Origin: Saccharofermentans sp.
GTDB taxonomy: Bacteria > Bacillota > Clostridia > Saccharofermentanales > Saccharofermentanaceae
DNA: 34,878 nucleotides
Assembly: GCA_024403675.1 (NCBI GenBank)
Contig: JAKSRH010000016.1
Location: 1-34,878 of the forward strand
Direction of reading: 5' to 3'
A program made the translations under genes and the position numbers. Positions 1 through 7,232 of the stretch are shown piece by piece. Below the pieces are notes generated by a model. The model searched no databases. It saw only the letters and a list, made by a program, of their open reading frames with translations, and was not told the DNA's origin. Every line of letters begins with the position of its first letter. The stretch's first letter is position 1.

Positions 1-183
1 AATTACGTGGGTGATATGGCTTTCTTATTGTGCCTATAGAGTTACAACAGAATATTTATTAAAGAAATAATAAAGGCCCTGAAAATTGAAATTTCGTACT
101 ATCCAACTTCAATAATGACTGATTTACATTAGTTAAATTGGAATATCTCATAACAGAATGTAAAAAATGAACTTATATGGGTC

Positions 184-327
184 TTAGGGATACTCCCTAA
201 CAAGCATTCAGCACAAGCTGAATCTGTTTGATGTATATCTAGTTGATATACAAAAACGTTGCTTGCTAAACGAGTCTACATAAAAAGTTAATACGCATAC
301 GTTAGGGTGATGCCATATGGCACCACC
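184..327. other. cluster of four palindromes upstream of mobC, candidate oriT
   Basis: Four inverted repeats lie within 145 bp: TTAGGG/CCCTAA (184-200), ATTCAGC-acaa-GCTGAAT (206-223), TGTATATC/GATATACA (232-252) and a 22-bp near-perfect palindrome centred on GCCATATGGC (306-327). They sit directly upstream of the mobC promoter, where transfer origins of MobC-type elements usually lie. The nic site cannot be identified by eye. The region has no convincing reading frame. Confidence 0.4.
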
Positions 328-341
328 TAAATTTTTACCCG

Positions 342-369
342 TTGACAATAAGAACATTTGTTCTATAAT
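342..369 (+). promoter_or_regulatory. consensus promoter of mobC with an internal LexA/DinR-type box
   Basis: TTGACA (342-347) and TATAAT (364-369) are perfect consensus hexamers with a 16-bp spacer. The spacer and the first base of the -10 hold AGAACA-TT-TGTTCT (351-364), which fits the GAAC-N4-GTTC core of the Gram-positive LexA (DinR) operator. A repressor bound here would block RNA polymerase. Transcription should start near 376, downstream of the ATG codons at 317 and 368. Confidence 0.65.
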
Positions 370-403
370 GTGTATATCAACTTTAAAAGGAGGTCGATAT
401 AAA

Positions 404-760
404 ATAAAAACAGTAGAAGAAAAACTTAATGAGAAAAAATCAAAGCAGATCTTGATTAGGCTGACTCCATACGAGTATGAGCTATTTGAGCACAAGGTGA
501 AAAGGGCCAGAATAACCAAGTCTAGTTTCATTCGTAAAGTTCTAAGAAATGAGGAAATTAGAGAAGCTCCCCCCTATGAGTTTCATGAGTTCAACATAGA
601 ATTAAAAAGAATCGGTACTAACTTGAATCAGATAGCAAGACAGCTTAATGCTAATGATCCTGAAGAAAGACCTGCAATTACAGAGCTACGCAAATTAGCA
701 TCTGACATGTATGACATTCTTGGCAAGATTCAAGATGAATACTTTGGACCAATAGGATAA
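404..760 (+). CDS. mobC: MobC-like plasmid mobilization / relaxosome accessory protein
   Basis: The product is about 118 residues and has the MobC layout: a basic ribbon-helix-helix N-terminus (IRLTPYEYELFEHKV, SSFIRKVLRNEEI) and a C-terminal part with IGTNLNQIARQLN, the conserved signature of MobC/BmgB relaxosome proteins that help a relaxase nick oriT. The start is unusual. A strong ribosome site AAAGGAGG (386-393) is followed at normal spacing only by ATA (404), with no ATG, GTG or TTG in frame before the conserved domain. In-frame ATGs at 317 and 368 lie upstream of the predicted transcription start, and 368 overlaps the -10 box. Either AUA is used for initiation or an ancestral ATG has mutated. 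No relaxase gene follows, although mobC is normally next to one. Confidence 0.7.
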   Translation: MKTVEEKLNEKKSKQILIRLTPYEYELFEHKVKRARITKSSFIRKVLRNEEIREAPPYEFHEFNIELKRIGTNLNQIARQLNANDPEERPAITELRKLASDMYDILGKIQDEYFGPIG

Positions 761-856
761 CAATTAGACTATAGCGTAATAACTATAGCAACAATCACAT
801 ATATTACTCTAATCGCACAAGCGGAGAGAATCAGATAGTATCTGAGGAGACTACCA

Positions 857-925
857 AGCGTCGTACGAGTCGTTTTTACACCTATTCATATGGTGTGATT
901 CGATCGTACGGCGCTTTTTGTTTTT
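857..925 (+). terminator. long hairpin with T-rich tail after mobC
   Basis: Outer arms at 857-872 and 901-915 pair through GTACGA/TCGTAC and AGCG/CGCT with a few mismatches. A second stem ACACC/GGTGT (878-895) sits inside. The right arm runs into a T-rich tail (916-925). This fits an intrinsic terminator for mobC, but the unusually long cruciform could also be a replication or transfer structure of the element. Confidence 0.55.
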
Positions 926-1188
926 GGGATATTTGTGATTGAAGTAGAACTTCGAAGAAAAACTTATAGAAAATGTGTTTACAAACACCCCTTCCCAGTT
1001 CTACATAAGTGAAGGGACAACTTCACTTGTTAGTTCTGATAGAGAAGTACAACAAAAAGTAATTGTAAATTTTTAGTTAAGTGGTTGTATTTTACCCTCT
1101 CTCAGTTCGTATATAGTGAAGGGGTCAATTCTCCTTCAAGTAAAACAAAAATGGTATGTGAACCTCATACCTAGAAAGCGAGAATTTT
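926..1188. repeat. gene-free leader of the RepA ATPase with two related repeat units
   Basis: Two units of about 35 bp (988-1019 and 1094-1128) share the pattern CCCTTC or similar, then CAGTTC, then TA-A-AGTGAAGGG and CAA. Unit 1 has perfect arms CCCTTC (989-994) and GAAGGG (1011-1016). A third, closely related copy lies 22 kb away at 23502-23540 in front of the truncated parA. They could be iterons, repressor sites or leader hairpins. No reading frame is evident. Confidence 0.5.
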
Positions 1189-2220
1189 ATGACAAAGGTT
1201 GAATTGAAACTAAACAAATTAGAAGAGGTTGAATTGGAGGACGTTAACTGGCTCTGGTATCCATATATACCTTTTGGCAAGATAACTGTTATTCAGGGTG
1301 ATCCAGCCCAGGGAAAGACTCACCTTCTTCTTAAGATTGCTGCCCAGTGTACTACTGGAGATGCTTTCCCAGATACCAAGTCCTTTGAACCGTTCAATGT
1401 TATTTATCAGACTGCAGAAGATGGACTTGGAGATACTATCAAGCCAAGACTGATTATGTCCGGTGCTGATCAGTCAAGAATCGTAAACATTGATGAAGAC
1501 GAACTTCCTCTTAATGTTCTTGATGAAAGAGTTGAAGAAGCCATTATTAGAACTGGAGCTAAGTTAATTATTTTCGATCCCATCCAGGCATATATGGGAA
1601 AGATTGATATTAACAGTGCTATTGAGGTTCGTGAGATTCTTGGAAAGCTCGCAAGAATGGCTGAGAAGCATGATTGTGCAGTTATTCTTATTGGTCATCT
1701 TAACAAGCGAGAAACTGTAAATAGTTCAACACGTGGTATGGGTTCTATGGATATTAGAGCTTGTGCCAGAAGTGTTCTTCTAGTTGGCAGACTTAAAGAT
1801 GACCCTAATGTAAGAATAATCGTTCACGACAAGTCTTCTCTTGCTCCTGAAGGAGCTTCGGTAGCGTTTGAATTAGATAAAAGTAAAGGCTTTACGTGGG
1901 TTGATGGATATGAAGATGTTGCAGCTATAGATATACTTTCAGTTCCAACAAAAACTAAGAAAGATAACTCACAGGTGATGCGCGCCTTAGAAAGATTAAA
2001 AGTTCTGTTTGCAGACCGTACTACAAAAATTCCAGCTACAGAATTATATGAGATTCTAGCCAAAGATGGGATTGATGAAACAGCAGCCAAAAGAGCAAAA
2101 AATCTTATTCCTGGACTTGAATCTAAAAAAATTGGAAGTGAGTGGATATGGATGTTTCCAGCTGAAGAAAGGAAGGAAGAATGCAACTCTGATACAGATG
2201 ATTTACCAATTGAAATTTGA
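1189..2220 (+). CDS. RepA-like AAA (RecA-fold) ATPase of the mobile element
   Basis: The 343-residue protein has a Walker A motif GDPAQGKT (residues 37-44), a Walker B LIIFD (126-130) and the VILIGHLNKRE segment typical of RepA-type hexameric helicases and the AAA_25 family. The last 90 or so residues look like a winged-helix or linker region (KIPATELYEILAKDGI) and end in an acidic tail. Members of this family accompany Xis and integrase genes in clostridial islands and are thought to act in replication or maintenance of the excised circle. The ATG at 1189 is followed at once by conserved sequence; the ribosome site (AAAGCGAG) is weak. The gene is followed after 71 bp by the excisionase gene and is probably co-transcribed with it. 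Confidence 0.75.
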   Translation: MTKVELKLNKLEEVELEDVNWLWYPYIPFGKITVIQGDPAQGKTHLLLKIAAQCTTGDAFPDTKSFEPFNVIYQTAEDGLGDTIKPRLIMSGADQSRIVNIDEDELPLNVLDERVEEAIIRTGAKLIIFDPIQAYMGKIDINSAIEVREILGKLARMAEKHDCAVILIGHLNKRETVNSSTRGMGSMDIRACARSVLLVGRLKDDPNVRIIVHDKSSLAPEGASVAFELDKSKGFTWVDGYEDVAAIDILSVPTKTKKDNSQVMRALERLKVLFADRTTKIPATELYEILAKDGIDETAAKRAKNLIPGLESKKIGSEWIWMFPAEERKEECNSDTDDLPIEI

Positions 2221-2291
2221 TACCCACAGAAAGTTGCACGCTTGCTTTCTTCCTTATCGAAGAAAAGAAATACAAAACAAGGAGAAACTAA

Positions 2292-2657
2292 ATGGATAAT
2301 AAGCCAATATATATTGATAACAGCCCTTTTCCACCTAAGGAAAAGAAAGATACAAACCACTTGATTTACCAGACACTTATGGGAATTACAGCGATTTTAT
2401 CCAATGTAAATCATAAGGTTGATGGATTGGAATCCCAGATTGAAGGTGGCGCGCCAAAGAATTATGGAATGCCACTTAACCAGAAGTATTCACTCAGTGT
2501 TGAAGAAGCAGCTGATTATTTTGGTATCGGAGTAAGACGCTTAAGAGCTTTGGCATATGAACATAGAGGAGAAGATTTCATTATGGAAATTGGAACACAT
2601 ATAAGATTCAAAAGAGTATTATTTGAGGACTTTTTGAATAAAACCTCGACTCTTTAA
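2292..2657 (+). CDS. xis: Xis-like excisionase (Tn916 family, helix-turn-helix)
   Basis: The 121-residue product has a C-terminal half that reads like Tn916 Xis: YSLSVEEAADYFGIG, then RRLRALA, then HIRFKRVLFEDFL. This is the winged-helix excisionase fold that bends the element ends and steers the integrase toward excision. It carries an N-terminal extension of about 60 residues, poorly conserved and partly amphipathic, that Tn916 Xis (about 67 residues) lacks. AAGGAGA lies just upstream of the ATG. It sits directly before the integrase gene, separated by a terminator-like hairpin, so integrase level may be set separately. Confidence 0.75.
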   Translation: MDNKPIYIDNSPFPPKEKKDTNHLIYQTLMGITAILSNVNHKVDGLESQIEGGAPKNYGMPLNQKYSLSVEEAADYFGIGVRRLRALAYEHRGEDFIMEIGTHIRFKRVLFEDFLNKTSTL

Positions 2658-2688
2658 TTCTTTTAACCATAGATGACATATGCCGTTT

Positions 2689-2733
2689 GGGAGGTCACCT
2701 GTGATATATTGTTATCGAGGTGATCTTCCTTTT
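2689..2733 (+). terminator. terminator-like hairpin between xis and int
   Basis: Arms GGGAGGTCACCT (2689-2700) and AGGTGATCTTCC (2718-2729) pair with two G-T pairs and are followed by TTTT. It would reduce read-through from the repA-xis unit into the integrase gene. Confidence 0.6.
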
Positions 2734-2759
2734 ACATTCATTATTAGGAGGTCATTAAC

Positions 2760-3953
2760 ATGAGTGAAAAGAGGAAAGATAATCGAGGAAGAATTTTACA
2801 CAATGGTGAGTCACAGATGCCAGATGGACGCTATAGATTCCGATACACGGATAGTTTTGGTGAGACTAAGACAGTATATAGTTGGCGATTGACACATAGT
2901 GATCCAACTCCCTATGGAAAGAAAACGACTCCAGCAATTAGAGATATGAAAAAACAGATTGAAGCAGATGTTTTTGATCATATTGTTTCAAATGGTGGCA
3001 ACCTAACTGTTATGGATCTCGTTGAGAAGTATATTGCAACCAAGACTGGTGTAAGAAAATCTACAACGGCTGGTTACAAGACAGTTATTAACTACCTGAA
3101 GACTGACGAATTCTCACGAAGAAGAATTGATACAGTCAGAATCTCAGATGCTAAGTTGTGGCTCATAAAGCTTCAGAAGAATGGTAAGAGCTATAGTTCA
3201 ATTCATACCATCAGAGGAGTTTTAAGACCAGCATTTCAGATGGCAATGGATGACGATTATATTCGTAAGAATCCATTTCAGTTTCAGTTGGTCGATGTTC
3301 TAGTTAATGATTCTGTTAGAAGAGAAGCCATAACCAAAGAGCAGGAGCGTAACTTCTTAAAGTTTGTTAAGGAAGACATTCATTTCAAACGCTATTACGA
3401 TGTTATGTTTATTCTTTTTAAGACTGGAATGCGTATTGGTGAGTTCTGTGGATTAACAGTATCTGACATTGATTTTGACACACGTAGCATAAGCATTAGC
3501 AAACAGCTTCAGCGAAGACCAGGTGGGTTGTATATAGAATCTACCAAAACGGAAGCTGGAACAAGAGTAATTCCAATGTCATCAGAGGTTGAACAGTGCT
3601 TTAAAAATTTGATTGCTAATCGCAAACCACCAAAGATTGAGCCAATGGTAGATGGTGTTACAGGATTTCTAACATTCAACCACAGAGGCTTGCCATCTTA
3701 TGAGAGTAATTGGGCAAAGTATTTTAGTAGAGCTGTTGAGAAATACAACGAGATATATGTTGCTAAGATGCCAAAGATTACACCACATGTTTGCAGACAC
3801 ACATATTGTTCTAATATGGCTAAGTCAGGTATGAATCCTAAAACATTGCAGTATCTTATGGGACACAGTGATATTAGCGTAACAATGAATACTTATGCAC
3901 ACGTTAATTATGATGATGCAGTAGCAGAAGTTTCAAGGCTCGGAATTGTGTAA
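2760..3953 (+). CDS. int: tyrosine recombinase / integrase, Tn916 Int type
   Basis: The 397-residue protein has the three parts of Tn916-type integrases: an N-terminal arm-binding domain (about 1-75, YRFRYTDSFGETKTVYSWRL), a SAM-like core-binding domain (about 80-185) and a catalytic domain. All catalytic residues are present: Arg225 (TGMRIGE), Lys263 (STKTEAGTR), His343 and Arg346 (HVCRH), His369 (MGHSD) and nucleophile Tyr379 (NTYAHV). The length matches Tn916 Int (405 residues). The site AGGAGG is 8-9 bp upstream of the ATG. It integrates and excises the element, and its 3' end faces the chromosomal junction. It appears intact. Confidence 0.92.
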   Translation: MSEKRKDNRGRILHNGESQMPDGRYRFRYTDSFGETKTVYSWRLTHSDPTPYGKKTTPAIRDMKKQIEADVFDHIVSNGGNLTVMDLVEKYIATKTGVRKSTTAGYKTVINYLKTDEFSRRRIDTVRISDAKLWLIKLQKNGKSYSSIHTIRGVLRPAFQMAMDDDYIRKNPFQFQLVDVLVNDSVRREAITKEQERNFLKFVKEDIHFKRYYDVMFILFKTGMRIGEFCGLTVSDIDFDTRSISISKQLQRRPGGLYIESTKTEAGTRVIPMSSEVEQCFKNLIANRKPPKIEPMVDGVTGFLTFNHRGLPSYESNWAKYFSRAVEKYNEIYVAKMPKITPHVCRHTYCSNMAKSGMNPKTLQYLMGHSDISVTMNTYAHVNYDDAVAEVSRLGIV

Positions 3954-4125
3954 AAAACCCAAGGTTATAAATTTTCAATTTAACCCGATTTTTAACCAAA
4001 CCGAATGATTAAATATGAAAATTTATGACGGCTTATGCGAGCTTCGTTAAATTAGCGAATGCCTCGCAAAGCCAACAAAATCAAGGGTTTGCAAGATTAT
4101 GCAAGGTTATATGCAAGAAATGCAA
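3954..4125. other. right-end junction with repeats, candidate attachment and integrase-binding region
   Basis: Between the int stop and the phosphatase domain there is an AT-rich hairpin (about 3963-3988), an imperfect stem with GCGAG (4037-4041) and CTCGC (4062-4066) arms, and four phased copies of a GCAAG/ATGCAA motif (4091, 4099, 4111, 4120) spaced 9-12 bp apart. Phased short repeats near the end of a Tn916-like element fit integrase arm-type sites. The attachment core cannot be defined without the left junction or an empty site. Confidence 0.35.
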
Positions 4126-4638
4126 AATGTAGTAAAAGTGCTATTTATATGCCACGGCAACATATGCCGTTCTCCAATGGCGGAGTTTATATTTAAAGAT
4201 ATGGTGGAGAAACGTGGTCTTAAAGACCAATTCGAGATTAAATCTGCAGCAACATCCACAGAGGAAATATGGGGACCTGTAGGGAACCCAATTTATCCGC
4301 CAGCACAGCGTGAATTAACAAGAAGAGGTATCGGAGGAACCTCCTATACTAATTGGAAAAATAAGCGTGCCGTTCAGGTAACCAAGCATGATTATATGTA
4401 TTATGACTATCTTCTTTGTGCAGATTCAAACAACATAAGAAATACAATGAGAATCACAGGTGGTGATCCTGATTCAAAAATTGAGTTATTGCTTAATTAT
4501 GCTGGTCGCGAAGGACAGTCAATTGCTGACCCTTGGTATACGGGGGATTTTTCTACAACTTATAATGATATTGTTGAGGGGTTGGAAGGTTTTTTGAAAT
4601 ATCTTGCAACCAATGGTGCTATTTCTTCGTGTTTATAA
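4099..4638 (+). CDS. low-molecular-weight protein tyrosine phosphatase
   Basis: It removes phosphate from protein tyrosine (or arginine) residues in the cytoplasm. The P-loop CHGNICRS gives C-x5-R with nucleophile Cys18 and Arg24, followed by PMAEFIF. The general acid Asp144 lies in ADPWYTGDF. At 179 residues it is slightly longer than typical LMW-PTPs (about 150-160). The N-terminus is uncertain: ATGs at 4099, 4111 and 4120 lie in the repeat zone at the element junction, and only a weak AAGG site precedes them. Conservation starts at VKVLFICHG, so 4111 or 4120 is also plausible. Insertion of the mobile element has probably replaced the native upstream region. Confidence 0.85.
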   Translation: MQGYMQEMQNVVKVLFICHGNICRSPMAEFIFKDMVEKRGLKDQFEIKSAATSTEEIWGPVGNPIYPPAQRELTRRGIGGTSYTNWKNKRAVQVTKHDYMYYDYLLCADSNNIRNTMRITGGDPDSKIELLLNYAGREGQSIADPWYTGDFSTTYNDIVEGLEGFLKYLATNGAISSCL

Positions 4639-4655
4639 GCAGGAGGAAGATAGAT

Positions 4656-5174
4656 ATGAAAAAGAGACTTATACCTATTTTAATAGTGGTAGCTTTGGTG
4701 GTGCTTTCCGCTTGTTTGATTAGTACTTTTAACAAGAAAAGTGAGAAGAAAAAACACCATTCTAGGGATTCGATAAAGGAAGAAACCACAACCACTTCAT
4801 CTTATAGAGGAACAGCTCAGACATATCAGTTTCCGGAAGGTGATATGGAACCGCCTCTTATGGCATCTGGTTCGTTTACGATTGCTGATATTTGGGGAAG
4901 CGGCTTTTTCTATTTGCCGGTGGAAAAATCAGGAATGTTTTCTGCATATTGTGATAATTCTAATGTCACGCTTGAGATATATGTCCTCGATGAAGAATTC
5001 CAGGATGGACTTCGTTATATCCCACAGGCCTATGAGCCAACTGCTATAGACGATGCGATAATTTCTGTCGACGAAGGTCAGTGGATTTATATCTACTGTA
5101 GTGATAATTCATTTACAACATCTGAACCTAGCGAAGGTGAGATTAGCTGGAGCCTCTATCGCGGTTATGTCTAA
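4656..5174 (+). CDS. small secreted lipoprotein of unknown function
   Basis: The 172-residue product begins with MKKRLIP, a hydrophobic stretch and the lipobox LSAC with Cys20, so it should be a lipid-anchored extracytoplasmic protein. A charged, Ser/Thr-rich linker (about 27-60, with KKKHH and TTTTSS) leads to a globular domain of about 110 residues rich in aromatic and acidic residues. I do not recognise the domain. The ATG at 4656 is chosen because AGGAGGA lies 8 bp upstream; an upstream in-frame TTG at 4629 has no site and would break the signal peptide. It lies 17 bp after the phosphatase gene and is probably co-transcribed. Confidence 0.7.
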   Translation: MKKRLIPILIVVALVVLSACLISTFNKKSEKKKHHSRDSIKEETTTTSSYRGTAQTYQFPEGDMEPPLMASGSFTIADIWGSGFFYLPVEKSGMFSAYCDNSNVTLEIYVLDEEFQDGLRYIPQAYEPTAIDDAIISVDEGQWIYIYCSDNSFTTSEPSEGEISWSLYRGYV

Positions 5175-5223
5175 TAGCACAACTTAGTCGCACCTAATAT
5201 CGTTAAATCTAGAACTTTTCATG

Positions 5224-5270
5224 CCTCTTGTCCGCTTTATATCAGGGCGGACAGGGGGTATAATTTTTTT
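5224..5270 (+). terminator. intrinsic terminator after the lipoprotein gene
   Basis: Arms CCTCTTGTCCGC (5224-5235) and GCGGACAGGGGG (5247-5258) form a GC-rich stem, followed by TATAATTTTTTT. Confidence 0.8.
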
Positions 5271-5294
5271 GTTTAACCCAAGGAGATGAAGCTA

Positions 5295-6101
5295 GTGAAT
5301 AAGAATATTAACGCTCATTGTCATGTCTATCCTCATAAGATTGCCGCACGTGCTATAGAGGGAATTAAGACTTTTTATCAGATTGATAATATGACACTTA
5401 ATGGTGAGACTTCTGATCTCATCCGTGAGGGTGATGCTCTTAACACAACACATTATCTTATACATTCCGTGGCTACAGTTCCGGCACAGGTTAATTCCAT
5501 AAATGAATTTATAGCAGAAGAAGTGCGCACGCATGAAGGTGTTTTCACTGGATTTGGCACATTGCATCCTGATAGTGAAGATATAGAGGCAGATTATGTG
5601 CATCTTCTTGAGCTTGGTCTCAAGGGAGTTAAATTGCATCCGGATTTTCAGAATTTTGGTCTCGATACAGACCGCGCAGATAAATTGGCGCAGATTATCT
5701 CGAAGCATCCAGTGCCCGTTATGGTGCATTGCGGAGATCCTCGTAATAATTTTTCTAACCCACCGCAGTTGAAGGCTTTTGTTGAAAAATATCCAGAACT
5801 TACTATTATTGGTGCTCACCTTGGTGGCTGGAGTAAGTGGGAGGAGGCCGTAGCGCTACTTCCTGGACACGATAATCTCTATGTTGATTGCAGTTCATCA
5901 CTTCGTGACCTAACTCCTACTCGTGCGGTGGAGATATTCCGTGCATATGGTATGGATAAGGTTATTTGGGGAACTGATTATCCTATGTGGGATGCTTCCA
6001 TTGAGATGGAGTATTTTGATAAACTAGACCTTAGTAGCGAAGAGCGTAACCTCATTCTTTATGAGAACGCCGCTCGTTTATTACATATTGATGGGTATTG
6101 A
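5295..6101 (+). CDS. metal-dependent amidohydrolase (Amidohydro_2 / COG2159 type)
   Basis: The 268-residue protein is a TIM-barrel hydrolase of the amidohydrolase-2 branch, which includes ACMSD and 4-oxalomesaconate hydratase-like enzymes. Metal-binding features are visible in order: HCH near the N-terminus (NAHCHVYP), KLHPDFQ, VMVHCGDP, IIGAHLGG and the C-terminal WGTDYPMW with the conserved Asp. The substrate cannot be inferred. The GTG at 5295 is chosen because AAGGAG ends 9 bp before it; the ATG at 5286 touches the ribosome site and is too close. The gene starts the unit with tsaE, whose ATG lies 2 bp after its stop. Confidence 0.75.
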   Translation: MNKNINAHCHVYPHKIAARAIEGIKTFYQIDNMTLNGETSDLIREGDALNTTHYLIHSVATVPAQVNSINEFIAEEVRTHEGVFTGFGTLHPDSEDIEADYVHLLELGLKGVKLHPDFQNFGLDTDRADKLAQIISKHPVPVMVHCGDPRNNFSNPPQLKAFVEKYPELTIIGAHLGGWSKWEEAVALLPGHDNLYVDCSSSLRDLTPTRAVEIFRAYGMDKVIWGTDYPMWDASIEMEYFDKLDLSSEERNLILYENAARLLHIDGY

Positions 6102-6103
6102 TT

Positions 6104-6538
6104 ATGATTACTAACTACAAGTCTGATTCTGTTGAAGCAACTGAAGCTATTGGACAGGAACTTGCTAAGAAGCTGGTCCCTGGTAGTGTCGTGGCGCTTG
6201 ATGGCGATTTGGGAGCTGGTAAGACTCAGTTTACCCGTGGTATTTGTCGTGGCCTTGGGCTGGATACAGAGGATGTTTGTAGTCCTACTTTTACTATAGT
6301 TAATGAGTATGTTTATCCTGAGGACAAAATGCCTCTTTTCCATTTTGATACATATAGACTCACTGGAGAAGATGATTTCTTGGCGTCAGGTCTTGATGAA
6401 TATTTTTATCGTGGTGGCGTGTGCGTTATTGAATGGAGTTCTATTATTGAAGGACTTCTTCCTATGAATACCATTAAGGTTACAATTACTGGTACAGGCA
6501 CTACTCGTGATATATCTATAGATACACTGGAGGTGTAA
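6104..6538 (+). CDS. tsaE: tRNA threonylcarbamoyladenosine biosynthesis ATPase TsaE
   Basis: TsaE is the ATPase that works with TsaB and TsaD to put t6A at position 37 of ANN-reading tRNAs. The 144-residue product shows a P-loop GDLGAGKT (residues 34-41), the SPTFTIVNEY block and the HFDTYRL block that define the family. The ATG at 6104 gives the expected N-terminus; a TTG at 6098 would overlap the amidohydrolase stop. The gene is followed by tsaB with a 1-bp gap. TsaD is not in this window. Confidence 0.92.
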   Translation: MITNYKSDSVEATEAIGQELAKKLVPGSVVALDGDLGAGKTQFTRGICRGLGLDTEDVCSPTFTIVNEYVYPEDKMPLFHFDTYRLTGEDDFLASGLDEYFYRGGVCVIEWSSIIEGLLPMNTIKVTITGTGTTRDISIDTLEV

Positions 6539-6539
6539 G

Positions 6540-7232
6540 ATGTTGATTCTTGCTTGTGATACTTCTAATTCCACTTGTTGCGCTGGCCTTTATGAGAATG
6601 GCAAAGAACTTGAGTATGAGATTAGCTTTGAGACTAAAACTCATTCTGAGACGTTTATGCCACTTGTGGAGCGTGTTTTAAATAGAGCGGGTAAGAAATA
6701 TTCCGACCTTGATGCTTTGGCGGTTACTACTGGTCCTGGCTCTTTTACAGGAATTCGTATTGGTGTTTCTACTGTTAAGGGTATGGCGCTTGCGCTTGAT
6801 ATTCCTTGTATTGCAGTGTCTTCTACACATGCTCTTGCGGGTAGTGTCGAGACTGAAAGTGATTTACCAGAGGATACAATTATCGTTCCTTGTTTTGATG
6901 CTCGTAACAAACGTGTTTTTGGATCCGTTTTAAATCACCATAACATGGAAGAACTCATATCAGAAGGTGCATACGCTGCAATGAGTCTTGCTTACGATAT
7001 TGCTGATCTTCCTGATATCAAAGATAAGAAAGTATATGTAATTGGAAATGGTGCTGAGACTATGCGCGAGGCGCTTGAACGAGTTGATGTTAAGGCTGAG
7101 TATGCAAATGGTGCAGTTATCCTTCCTCGTGGGGTTGCTGCAGATGCCTTAAAGTCCAAGAAGCTTATTTCTGGTGCGGAACTTTCTGCTACATACTGTG
7201 CTGTATCTTCTGCGGAGAGACTTAAGAAGTGA
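6540..7232 (+). CDS. tsaB: tRNA threonylcarbamoyladenosine biosynthesis protein TsaB
   Basis: TsaB is the catalytically inactive TsaD-like partner that scaffolds the TsaBDE complex. The 230-residue protein starts ILACDTSN and contains the TTGPGSFTGIRIG signature, followed by VKGMALALDIPCIAVSS, all typical of the ASKHA-fold TsaB family. GGAGG lies 8 bp before the ATG. Its stop overlaps the GTG start of rimI (GTGA), which supports translational coupling. Confidence 0.93.
   Translation: MLILACDTSNSTCCAGLYENGKELEYEISFETKTHSETFMPLVERVLNRAGKKYSDLDALAVTTGPGSFTGIRIGVSTVKGMALALDIPCIAVSSTHALAGSVETESDLPEDTIIVPCFDARNKRVFGSVLNHHNMEELISEGAYAAMSLAYDIADLPDIKDKKVYVIGNGAETMREALERVDVKAEYANGAVILPRGVAADALKSKKLISGAELSATYCAVSSAERLKK

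Larger units (their letters stand above)
1..4125. mobile_element. Tn916-like integrated mobilizable element (right part; left end outside window)
   Basis: The order mobC, RepA-type ATPase, Xis-like excisionase, tyrosine integrase is that of small mobilizable or conjugative islands of Clostridia. The integrase gene lies next to the boundary with a conserved housekeeping-type gene, as expected for this class. No relaxase, coupling protein or conjugation gene is present, so the visible part cannot move on its own unless a relaxase lies left of the window or is supplied in trans. The right boundary is placed near the start of the phosphatase gene (about 4090-4125) because conserved chromosomal coding begins there. 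The exact attachment core is not determined. Confidence 0.75.

Noticed and set aside
2676..2687. 12-bp word ACATATGCCGTT shared with the phosphatase P-loop region (4160-4171) as possible attachment core
   Set aside because: Exact 12-bp matches are expected by chance dozens of times in 35 kb, and this copy lies inside the element between xis and int rather than at an end.
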